A stretch of DNA of 5,142 nt from Pseudonocardiales bacterium (lineage in GTDB: Bacteria > Actinomycetota > Actinomycetes > Mycobacteriales > Jatrophihabitantaceae), in NCBI GenBank assembly GCA_030840415.1, contig JAVEEO010000308.1, positions 1 through 5,142 on the forward strand, in the 5' to 3' direction. Numbering within the stretch: position 1 is the first letter of the stretch; each line of letters begins with the position of its first letter. The translations under genes were made by a program, and so were the position numbers. Positions 1-5,142 of this stretch are shown here, in pieces. Under the pieces are notes generated by a model. It did not search any database. It saw nothing but the letters and a program-made list of their open reading frames with translations, and had not been told where the DNA came from.

Positions 1-350
1 AGGTGCAGCAGGTCTGTGACCGGGTGGCGATCATGTCGCGTGGCCGGGTGATCAGCTCCGGCTCGGTCGCCGACCTGCTCGCCTCCGGAACCACCGGCGA
101 CGTCCGGATCCGGCTGGCGGACCCGGCCGGCGGCCGCGCGGTGCTGGAGCGGGCCGGCTTCACCGTCACGCCGCTGCCCGACGCCTGGCGGGTCGGCGGG
201 GTGACGGACCCGGCCGCGGTGACCAGGGCGCTCAGCGACGCCGGCCACTACCTCAGCGAGCTGAGCCCGATCTCAGCCGATCTGGAGAGCGTCTTCCTGG
301 AGCTCACAGCCGAGACGAACCCGCCCGCGACGGGCCGGCGGTCGCGATGA
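1..350 (+). CDS. ABC transporter ATP-binding protein, C-terminal part (5' end outside window)
   Basis: This is the last 115 codons of an ABC ATPase that would energise the permease encoded next. The reading frame is open to the left edge, so the GTG at position 3 is an internal Val codon. The visible protein begins with VQQVCDRVAIMSRGRVISSG, the stretch that normally follows the H-loop histidine in ABC-2 exporter ATPases; Walker A, the signature motif and Walker B must lie upstream. About 85 residues follow as an accessory C-terminal domain ending in LESVFLELT, a hallmark of the DUF4162-like tail of drug and antibiotic exporter ATPases. The stop overlaps the permease ATG (ATGA, 347-350), so the two are probably translationally coupled. 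Family assignment is firm; the substrate is unknown. Confidence 0.9.
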   Translation, partial: VQQVCDRVAIMSRGRVISSGSVADLLASGTTGDVRIRLADPAGGRAVLERAGFTVTPLPDAWRVGGVTDPAAVTRALSDAGHYLSELSPISADLESVFLELTAETNPPATGRRSR

Positions 351-1393
351 CGGCGCCGCCGACGGCCTCTCCGGTCTCGCCGGACGGTCCGCGCACCGCC
401 GCGCCGGCCTTCTCCCGGCTGCTGCGGGCCGAGTTCGCCAGGCTGGCGGCCCGGCGCTTCACCCGGCTCGCGCTGGGCCTGGGCGCGGTCGGCTATCTGC
501 TCGCGATCGGCCTGATCTGGCACACCCACAATCGGGTGAACCCCGCCGACATCGCCCAGGCCACCGCACGGCGCGACAAGCTGATCGTCGAGATCACCGA
601 CCAGGTCGAGAAGTGCCGGCGCGGCGCGACCACCGAGCAGCAGCGGCAGGAGTGCGGCCAGCCACCGACCCCTGCGGACTTCCCGGCCGACGAGTTCCTG
701 CGCAACCATCCGTTCCTGCCCGAGCAGGTGGACGACTACGCCCTGGCGGTGGGGGTGGCTACCGCCGCGGCCGCCTTCCTGCTGGCCGGAACCTTCATCG
801 GCGCGGAGTGGTCGAGCAAGAACCTGATCGCCTGGCTGTTCTGGGAACCCCGGCGGGTGCGGGTGATGGCCGCCAAGCTACTCGCTCTGCTGTCCTCGGT
901 ACTGGCGGTGGCGGTGCTGGCCCAGGTGGTGTGGTTCGCGGTGGCGAAGCTGCTGCTGCACTACCGCGGACTGCCGGTGTCGAGGACAGGTCCGCTGGCC
1001 GCGCACTTCTGGTCACACGTCGTCGACGCCCAGCTGCGGGCTGCGCCGCTGGTGCTCGTCACCGCCCTGATCGGCTTCAGCCTGGCCAGCCTGATGCGCA
1101 ACTCGGCGGCCGCATTGGGGGTGGCTTTCGTCTATTTCGCCATTGTCGAGAACGTGATTCGCGTCTGGCAGCCGGATCTGCAGCCCTACCTGCTGACCAC
1201 CAGCATCGCCGCCTGGGTCGCCAGCAAGGGCTTCACCGTGTACGGCAAACCGGTCTTCGACCAGCAGTTGGGTTATGTGGCACCCAGGGCGATCCACATC
1301 TCGAACCTGCACGGCGGGCTGACCCTGGTGGTGTTGGCGGTCATCGCGACCGGGGCCGCGCTGGCCGTCTTCGCGCGCCGCGATCTCAGCTGA
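347..1393 (+). CDS. ABC-2 type transporter permease
   Basis: This 348-residue integral membrane protein is the likely partner of the ATPase encoded just before it. Hydrophobic segments lie near residues 41-58, 132-152, 174-200, 232-250, 254-270 and 325-342, giving six predicted helices. After helix 2 comes GAEWSSKNLIAWLFWEPRR (152-170), a pattern typical of actinobacterial ABC-2 permeases and probably part of the coupling interface. Between helices 1 and 2 is a hydrophilic loop of about 70 residues, probably extracellular, with two cysteines (C90, C103). The first 20 residues are Pro/Ala-rich and cytoplasmic. The ATG overlaps the upstream stop and has no strong ribosome site of its own (only GC-rich GGCGG-like sequence), which fits translational coupling. 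Export of a drug, lipid or peptide is the usual role in this family; the cargo cannot be read here. Confidence 0.9.
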   Translation: MTAPPTASPVSPDGPRTAAPAFSRLLRAEFARLAARRFTRLALGLGAVGYLLAIGLIWHTHNRVNPADIAQATARRDKLIVEITDQVEKCRRGATTEQQRQECGQPPTPADFPADEFLRNHPFLPEQVDDYALAVGVATAAAAFLLAGTFIGAEWSSKNLIAWLFWEPRRVRVMAAKLLALLSSVLAVAVLAQVVWFAVAKLLLHYRGLPVSRTGPLAAHFWSHVVDAQLRAAPLVLVTALIGFSLASLMRNSAAALGVAFVYFAIVENVIRVWQPDLQPYLLTTSIAAWVASKGFTVYGKPVFDQQLGYVAPRAIHISNLHGGLTLVVLAVIATGAALAVFARRDLS

Positions 1394-1396
1394 GCG

Positions 1397-1454
1397 CTGC
1401 CCCGGCCGACCTGCACCGGCGCACCTCCCCGGAAATCCGGCGCCGGCCGGGCAG
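1397..1454 (+). terminator. Potential terminator hairpin after the ABC operon
   Basis: Four bases after the permease stop, CTGCCCCGGCCG (1397-1408) can pair with CGGCCGGGCAG (1444-1454), giving 11 base pairs with one bulged C. The 35-nt loop contains a smaller CCGGA/TCCGG stem (1429-1433 with 1436-1440). A competing pairing is CCGGCGC (1416-1422) with GCGCCGG (1440-1446). No T-run follows, which is common for actinobacterial terminators but also weakens the call. The right arm runs into the proposed -10 of the next gene. In DNA this rich in CCGG words, chance pairing is a real alternative. Confidence 0.4.
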
Positions 1455-1463
1455 ACTGGGCCC
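1452..1463 (+). promoter_or_regulatory. Candidate leaderless promoter (-10 CAGACT)
   Basis: CAGACT at 1452-1457 resembles the actinobacterial -10 pattern TANNNT at all defined positions except the first. With normal -10 to start-site spacing, transcription would begin at 1464, exactly the A of the ATG of the unknown gene. No Shine-Dalgarno sequence lies before that ATG, which fits a leaderless mRNA. No recognisable -35 is present. Confidence 0.4.
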
Positions 1464-2195
1464 ATGGCTTCGGTAACCAAGGACGACCTGCGGCGCGAGC
1501 GGCTGCGCGAGTACGACGCGGCCCTGACCGCGGCCCGGTCGCCGCTGGCCATCCTGGCCCTGTTCGCCAGGGGCCGCGAGGCCCGGGCCGGTGGCCAGCT
1601 GCTGGAGGAGGCGTTCGCGGCGACCGAGGTGGCCGGCGTCGACGCCGCGGACCGGTTGCCGGCCGCGGTCTGGGTGGCGTTGCGGCAGGGCGACGTCGAT
1701 GCCTGCCTGGAACTGCTGCTGCGGGTGTCGCGGGTCGAGTTCGTGCTGGCCGCGCACGAGGAACTCGACGCCAGCTACCGGCTGACCAAGGTCGAGGAGC
1801 GGCGCGCGCTGCCCGATGTCGAGTTGCTGATCGGGCAGCTGGCGGCGTTCCTGCACATTCCGCGGGACGTGGTGGCGATCATCGCCGGCTGGGGTGCCGA
1901 CGACGATCGCACCGCGGCCGAGATCGAAACCCTGCTCGAACAGCGGTTCGGCTCGCTGGCCGGCTCAACTGGCCCGAGCGCCGCTGCCTCGACGCGAGCC
2001 GCTCCGCTCGCCGCCGGTTCGTCCCGGGCCGACTCTGCTTCCGGCCGGCCCGCAACCAGACCCGCAACCGCCGGCCCCGGGCTGCGGATGTCGAGCGCGG
2101 AGTTCAGCGCGCTGCTCAACCTCGCGCCGGAGCAGCGCGCCGTGCTCGGCACCCTGGTCCGGCAGACCGAGATCACCATCGACGCCGACGGCTGA
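1464..2195 (+). CDS. Hypothetical protein with helical N-terminal domain and disordered Ala/Ser/Pro linker
   Basis: I do not recognise this 243-residue protein. It has no signal peptide or membrane segment, so it is probably cytoplasmic. Residues 1-166 are predicted mostly helical, rich in Ala, Leu, Glu and Arg, beginning with a charged helix (KDDLRRERLREYDAAL) and including RLTKVEERRALPDVELLIGQ and IPRDVVAIIAGWGADDDRT. Residues 167-208 are a low-complexity Gly/Ser/Ala/Pro/Arg linker. Residues 209-243 form a separate short segment, SSAEFSALLNLAPEQRAVL followed by a Thr/Ile-rich end (ITIDADG), perhaps one or two helices. Third-position GC is high throughout, supporting a real gene. The ATG was chosen because a -10-like element places a leaderless start on it. 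The gene is 70 bp after the permease with a hairpin between them, so it is probably a separate unit. It is convergent with the MFS gene. Function unknown. Confidence 0.85.
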   Translation: MASVTKDDLRRERLREYDAALTAARSPLAILALFARGREARAGGQLLEEAFAATEVAGVDAADRLPAAVWVALRQGDVDACLELLLRVSRVEFVLAAHEELDASYRLTKVEERRALPDVELLIGQLAAFLHIPRDVVAIIAGWGADDDRTAAEIETLLEQRFGSLAGSTGPSAAASTRAAPLAAGSSRADSASGRPATRPATAGPGLRMSSAEFSALLNLAPEQRAVLGTLVRQTEITIDADG

Positions 2196-2234
2196 CCCGG
2201 CCCGAGCAGACCGCAAGCCCGGGGGAGTCCGGAG

Positions 2235-4055
2235 CTAGCCGGCCGACTGGGCAGCGGGCCGGTGCAGCGCGTCGGAGTAGGCGACGTCCTGGTCCGGAAT
2301 GCCGTCCAGGGCGGCGGCCTCGCGGGCCAGTCCGGTGGTCATCGCATGCGCCACCGGCTCGGCGTCCGGCACCGGCTCGGCGTGCACGTACCGCTCACCG
2401 CGCAGCAGCGAGGCCACCGCGGCGATCAGCAGCATGCCGATCGAGACGCCGAAGGCGATCGCCAGGCCGTGCCGGAACGGATCGGCCAGCAGGTGCGGGA
2501 AGAACGAGCGCCCGGTCAGGGTCGCCACGTCCACGCCGTTGCCCGGCTGCAACTGCCCGGGGTCGACCTGCTCCATCAACGCCCGGACCGGGTTGTCGCC
2601 GAGGAACGCGGCGAACAGGGTGCCGACCGGTGGGGTCTGGGAGATGGTGTGCGCCGCGTCCGGTGTCACCCCGAGCCGGGTCAGGCCGGCGTACATCGAG
2701 TCGGGCAGCCGGCTGGCCAGCCCGATCGCCATCAGGGTGAAGAAGCCACCCATCGACAGCACCATGCCGGCGTTCATGCCGGTGGCCCGCACTCCGGAGG
2801 CGGCACCGCGCTCGGCGGCCGGCACCGAGTTCATGATCGCGGCCGAGTTGGGCGCGGCCATCAGCCCCATGCCGATCCCGTTGAGGGCAAGCAGAAGAGC
2901 GAACAGCGGATAGGAGAAGTCTGCCGGGATCGCCATCAGGCCGCCGAAGGTGGCGGCGGTGAGCAGCAGCCCGCCGGTGGAGAACGCCCGGGCGCCGAAC
3001 CGGTCCGACAGCGCGCCGGACGCGGGCCCGGCCACCAGGAAGCCGATGGTCAGCGGCAGCATGTAGATGCCGGCCCACAGCGGGGTGCTGGCGAAGTCGT
3101 AGCCGTGCAGCGGCAGCCAGATGCCCTGCAGCCAGATGATCAGCATGAACTGCAGGCCGCCGCGGGCCATCGAGGCGAGGAAGTTCACGGTCTGGCCGGC
3201 GGCGAAGGCCCGGATCCGGAACAGCTTCAGGTCCATCATCGGGTCGGCGACCCGGGTCTCGATCACCCCGAACGCGATCAGCAGCACGACCCCGCCGATC
3301 AGGCCGGCGAGCACCTTCGGCGACGTCCAGCCCATGGTGTGGCCGCCGTAGGGCTGCAGGCCGTAGGTGATCGCCACCAGGATCGCGATCAGCCCGATGC
3401 CGAAGGTGAGGTTGCCCCACCAGTCGATGGCGACCTTGCTCCGCCGGTCCCGGGGCTTGTCGTGCAGCGCCCGGTACCCCATCCAGGTGCCCCACACGCC
3501 GACCGGGACGCTCACCCAGAACACCGCCCGCCAGTGCCACTCCGACAGCAGGCCGCCGACCACCAGGCCGGCGAACGAGCCGCCGATGCCGGCAACCTGG
3601 TTGACGCCCAGGGCGAAGCCGCGCCGGTCGGCCGGAAAGGCGTCGGTGATGATCGCCGTCGAGTTCGCGGTCAGCATGGCGCCACCGACCCCCTGCACGA
3701 TCCGCAGCGCGATCAGTTCCAGCGCGCCGGCCGAACCGCTGTTCGGTACCAGCGCGCAGGCCACCGAGGCGACGGTGAAGATCAGAAAGCCCAGGTTGAA
3801 CAGCTTCGCGCGGCCGTACTGGTCACCGAGGCGGCCGAAGGTGACGACCAGGACGGCCGTCACCAGCAGATAGCCCATCAACATCCACAGCAGGTAGGAG
3901 ATGTTGGCCGGTGCCAGCGGGTTCAGGCCCAGGCCCTCGAATATGGCCGGCAGCGAGATCAGCAGGATGGAGGAGTTGAGGGTGGCGGCAAGGATCCCGA
4001 CGGTGGTGACGGACAACGCGATCCGGCGGGTGTGTGCGGCGGCAGGAAGTGACAC
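2235..4055 (-). CDS. MFS transporter, DHA2 (14-helix, EmrB/QacA-like) drug exporter
   Basis: This 606-residue inner-membrane protein probably exports drugs or other toxic compounds using the proton gradient. Motif A is clear as GRLGDQYGRAK (74-84) after helix 2, and RIVQGVGGA (118-126) matches motif B with its conserved Arg. The motif C region reads GSFAGLVVGG (159-168), with Leu in place of the usual Pro, as I recall for some actinobacterial DHA2 proteins. WHWRAVFWVSVPVG (173-186) is also typical of DHA2. Hydrophobicity fits 14 helices. A loop of about 80 residues (roughly 448-528) separates the last two helices, and a hydrophilic tail of about 55 residues (552-606) ends the protein, making it longer than the common 450-550. 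The start is GTG, chosen because GAAAGGA lies five bases before it. The promoter carries a TetR-like operator, suggesting inducible expression. The substrate cannot be inferred. Confidence 0.93.
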   Translation of the reverse strand: MSLPAAAHTRRIALSVTTVGILAATLNSSILLISLPAIFEGLGLNPLAPANISYLLWMLMGYLLVTAVLVVTFGRLGDQYGRAKLFNLGFLIFTVASVACALVPNSGSAGALELIALRIVQGVGGAMLTANSTAIITDAFPADRRGFALGVNQVAGIGGSFAGLVVGGLLSEWHWRAVFWVSVPVGVWGTWMGYRALHDKPRDRRSKVAIDWWGNLTFGIGLIAILVAITYGLQPYGGHTMGWTSPKVLAGLIGGVVLLIAFGVIETRVADPMMDLKLFRIRAFAAGQTVNFLASMARGGLQFMLIIWLQGIWLPLHGYDFASTPLWAGIYMLPLTIGFLVAGPASGALSDRFGARAFSTGGLLLTAATFGGLMAIPADFSYPLFALLLALNGIGMGLMAAPNSAAIMNSVPAAERGAASGVRATGMNAGMVLSMGGFFTLMAIGLASRLPDSMYAGLTRLGVTPDAAHTISQTPPVGTLFAAFLGDNPVRALMEQVDPGQLQPGNGVDVATLTGRSFFPHLLADPFRHGLAIAFGVSIGMLLIAAVASLLRGERYVHAEPVPDAEPVAHAMTTGLAREAAALDGIPDQDVAYSDALHRPAAQSAG

Positions 4056-4060
4056 GAGCG

Positions 4061-4067
4061 TCCTTTC
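4061..4067 (-). promoter_or_regulatory. Ribosome binding site fixing the MFS GTG start
   Basis: On the minus strand the sequence reads GAAAGGA, then five bases (CGCTC), then GTG. Quality and spacing are both good, and this decides in favour of the GTG at 4055-4053 as the start codon. Confidence 0.8.
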
Positions 4068-4068
4068 A

Positions 4069-4089
4069 TTCGTTAGCCAGACTAACTAA
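4069..4089. promoter_or_regulatory. TetR-type operator (imperfect 21-bp inverted repeat)
   Basis: Read on the minus strand the site is TTAGTTAG-TCTGG-CTAACGAA, a palindrome centred on 4079. Of its ten base pairs eight match; the perfect core is GTTAG-N5-CTAAC. A second, overlapping register, CGTTAG-N9-CTAACG (4071-4076 with 4086-4091), arises because CTAA is repeated in tandem. It is AT-rich in a GC-rich setting, and it covers the -10 and predicted start site of the MFS promoter. TTAGTTAG-type palindromes are, as I recall, typical of TetR-family repressors controlling actinobacterial exporters. No regulator gene is adjacent, so the protein that binds is unknown. Confidence 0.65.
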
Positions 4090-4108
4090 CGCCACTGTCC
4101 GCCGGCAA
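4079..4108 (-). promoter_or_regulatory. Predicted promoter of the MFS gene
   Basis: Reading the minus strand, TTGCCG (4108-4103; four of six bases match TTGACA) is followed after 18 bp by TAGTCT (4084-4079), which fits the actinobacterial TANNNT -10. The predicted start is near 4072, giving a leader of about 17 nt that contains the ribosome site. TAGTTA, four bases upstream, is an alternative -10. Both fall in or next to the inverted repeat, so binding there should block RNA polymerase. Confidence 0.55.
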
Positions 4109-4164
4109 CTTCCCGCCCGGAGTGTCCGCATCCTCAGCCTGCGCACAGCGCTATGGTGCATTTC

Positions 4165-4180
4165 TATGATCTGGCTCACA
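4165..4180 (+). promoter_or_regulatory. Crp/GlxR-like binding site overlapping a -10 element
   Basis: TATGA-TCTGGC-TCACA matches nine of the ten defined bases of TGTGA-N6-TCACA, the site of Crp in enterobacteria and mycobacteria and of GlxR in corynebacteria. It ends 19 bp before the DUF485 start codon. Its first six bases, TATGAT (4165-4170), match the -10 consensus TATAAT at five of six positions; a -35 is not clear (CGCACA at 4142-4147 is the best with a 17-bp spacer). TATGGT at 4152-4157 is another -10 candidate. With either, the site lies at or downstream of the promoter core, so a bound regulator would more likely repress. Confidence 0.5.
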
Positions 4181-4188
4181 CCGGATAC

Positions 4189-4195
4189 GAAGGAG
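4189..4195 (+). promoter_or_regulatory. Ribosome binding site of the DUF485 gene
   Basis: GAAGGAG is a near-ideal Shine-Dalgarno sequence. It lies four bases before the ATG at 4200 and ten before an in-frame ATG at 4206. Either start is possible; they differ by two residues (Met-Ser). Confidence 0.8.
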
Positions 4196-4199
4196 ACCG

Positions 4200-4574
4200 A
4201 TGTCGATGCCCCCGCGCGCCCCTGATCCAGCACCCCCGGCCAGCGCAGTCGAGCACCCACCCGGCAGCTACCTCGAGGTGGCCGACTCGCCGGAGTTCGC
4301 GGCGCTGCGCCGGACCTTCCGCCGCTTCGTGTTCCCGATGTCGGCACTGTTCCTCGCGTGGTACCTGCTCTACGTGCTGCTCTCGAACTACGCCACCGGG
4401 TTCATGAGCACCAAGGTGGTCGGCAACATCCACCTCGGCCTGATCATCGGCCTGCTGCAGTTCGTGTCGACCTTCCTCATCACGACCGTGTACGCCCGGT
4501 GGGCCGATCGCGAGTTCGACCCGGCCGCCGCCGAGCTCGCCCGCCGCGTCCACCTGACCGAGGACGTCCGATGA
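4200..4574 (+). CDS. DUF485 domain small membrane protein (YjcH-like)
   Basis: This 124-residue protein has the DUF485 pattern: SPEFAALRRTFRRFVFP (30-46), a first helix at about 47-61, GNIHLGLIIGLLQFVSTF (75-92) leading into a second helix (79-97), then YARWADREFDP (98-108). In Escherichia coli the homologue YjcH is encoded between acs and actP, and in many actinobacteria a DUF485 gene sits directly before an acetate or monocarboxylate symporter gene. Here the stop overlaps the symporter ATG (ATGA, 4571-4574), so both should be co-translated. Its role is not settled; assistance or modulation of the symporter is an inference from this constant pairing. The first 29 residues are Pro/Ala-rich and probably disordered in the cytoplasm. 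Confidence 0.9.
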   Translation: MSMPPRAPDPAPPASAVEHPPGSYLEVADSPEFAALRRTFRRFVFPMSALFLAWYLLYVLLSNYATGFMSTKVVGNIHLGLIIGLLQFVSTFLITTVYARWADREFDPAAAELARRVHLTEDVR

Positions 4575-5142
4575 GCCCCGCGCTGCTGGCCGCCGAGGAT
4601 CTCGGCGAGCCGGCCGTCAACCTCGCGATCTTCGCCGCCTTCGTCGTCGCCACGCTCGTCATCGTCCTGCGGGTCTCGCGCCGCAAAGCCGGTGCGAGCG
4701 AGTTCTACGCCGGCGGGCGCAATTTCACCGGCCCGCAGAACGGCGTCGCGCTGGCCGGTGACTACCTGTCGGCGGCGAGTTTCCTCGGCATCGCCGGCGC
4801 CGTCGCGCTCTACGGCTACGACGGGTTCCTCTACTCGATCGGCTTCCTGGTCGCGTGGCTCGTCGCGCTGCTGCTGGTGGCCGAACTGCTGCGCAACACC
4901 GGCCGGTTCACGATGGCCGACGTGCTGTCCTTCCGGCTCGCGCAGCGGCCGGTGCGGGCCGCGGCCGGCCTGTCGACGCTCATCGTGACGCTGTTCTACC
5001 TGCTGGCGCAGATGGCCGGTGCGGGTGGGCTGGTTGCGTTGCTGCTCGGAGTCGACAGCAAGACCGGCCTGGGCTTCGTGATCGCGATCGTCGGCGTCCT
5101 GATGCTCGCCTACGTCCTGGTCGGCGGCATGCGCGGCACCAC
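4571..5142 (+). CDS. actP: ActP-like cation/acetate symporter, sodium:solute symporter family (3' end outside window)
   Basis: The first 190 codons of a sodium:solute symporter (SSS) that runs past the window end; the family is about 550 residues long. Predicted helices lie near residues 16-33, 57-77, 88-106, 133-158 and 167-186. Diagnostic stretches are EFYAGGRNFTGPQNGVALAG (44-63), DYLSAASFLGIAG (64-76), GYDGFLYSIGFLVAW (82-96), RNTGRFTMADVLSFRL (108-123) and YVLVGGMRGTT at the edge; these match ActP-type acetate permeases closely. It probably imports acetate or related short monocarboxylates with a cation, feeding acetyl-CoA synthesis. The corynebacterial MctC (acetate, propionate, pyruvate) is the nearest alternative within the group. 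The ATG overlaps the DUF485 stop. A Crp-like site upstream suggests carbon-dependent control. Confidence 0.9.
   Translation, partial: MSPALLAAEDLGEPAVNLAIFAAFVVATLVIVLRVSRRKAGASEFYAGGRNFTGPQNGVALAGDYLSAASFLGIAGAVALYGYDGFLYSIGFLVAWLVALLLVAELLRNTGRFTMADVLSFRLAQRPVRAAAGLSTLIVTLFYLLAQMAGAGGLVALLLGVDSKTGLGFVIAIVGVLMLAYVLVGGMRGT

Noticed and set aside
3..5. GTG as a start codon for the first open frame
   Set aside because: The protein already begins in the middle of the conserved region after the H-loop, and the frame is open to the window edge, so this is an internal Val codon.
613..1476. A 287-codon open frame within the permease gene and extending past it
   Set aside because: It is an out-of-frame shadow, very rich in Arg, Gly and Ala, overlapping a well-supported membrane protein.
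2196..2234. A possible bidirectional terminator between the convergent unknown and MFS genes
   Set aside because: The best pairing I find is only 5 bp (CCCGG at 2196-2200 with CCGGG at 2219-2223), with no T-run on either side. A terminator is expected here but is not visible.
2262..4052. A 596-codon open frame on the + strand, opposite the MFS gene
   Set aside because: It is in exact codon-to-codon antisense register. It can be interrupted only where the MFS gene uses TTA, CTA or TCA codons, which are rare at this GC content; it ends at the TCA codon for Ser2. The translation is rich in Gln, Arg, His and Gly with no fold or motif, while the opposite strand encodes a clear MFS protein.
4096..4129. 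Direct repeat TGTCCGC (4096-4102 and 4123-4129) in the divergent region
   Set aside because: Only seven bases long, 27 bp apart, and made of words common at this composition; no link to a known regulator.
4151..4168. Direct repeat CTATG (4151-4155 and 4164-4168)
   Set aside because: Five bases is too short to be meaningful; the second copy is explained by the -10 and Crp-like site.
4066..4553. Minus-strand open frames opposite the DUF485 gene
   Set aside because: They are shadows of the DUF485 reading frame, contain no recognisable domain, and would run through the divergent promoter region.

Overview
The window is very GC-rich, and its codons strongly favour G or C in the third position. 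Together with the gene types, this points to a high-GC actinobacterium (Actinomycetota); the genus cannot be read from the sequence. It looks like ordinary chromosome dominated by membrane transport. I see no insertion sequence, CRISPR array, tRNA, rRNA, integrase or phage gene, and no clearly new multi-gene system.

Layout. Positions 1-1393 (+) hold the end of an ABC transporter ATPase gene and a complete ABC-2 type permease gene, overlapping at ATGA and so probably one exporter operon. A strong potential RNA hairpin (1397-1454) follows. Positions 1464-2195 (+) encode a 243-residue soluble protein that I do not recognise; its start may be leaderless. Positions 2235-4055 (-) encode a 606-residue 14-helix MFS drug transporter of the DHA2 type, convergent with the unknown gene across only 39 bp. 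Positions 4056-4199 are a divergent control region. Positions 4200-5142 (+) hold a DUF485 small membrane protein gene that overlaps, again at ATGA, the start of an ActP-like sodium/solute symporter gene cut by the window end.

The best regulatory information lies in the divergent region. On its left, a TetR-type inverted repeat covers the -10 element and predicted start of the MFS promoter, as expected for an efflux pump held off by a ligand-released repressor. No regulator gene is adjacent in this window. On its right, a 16-bp site close to the Crp/GlxR consensus lies over a good -10 element just before the DUF485-actP pair, suggesting cAMP-linked control of acetate or short-chain carboxylate uptake, with geometry that predicts repression rather than activation.

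The genes fall into independent units: one ABC exporter, one unknown cytoplasmic protein, one drug exporter and one carboxylate importer. Nothing seen links them functionally beyond the shared intergenic region of the last two.
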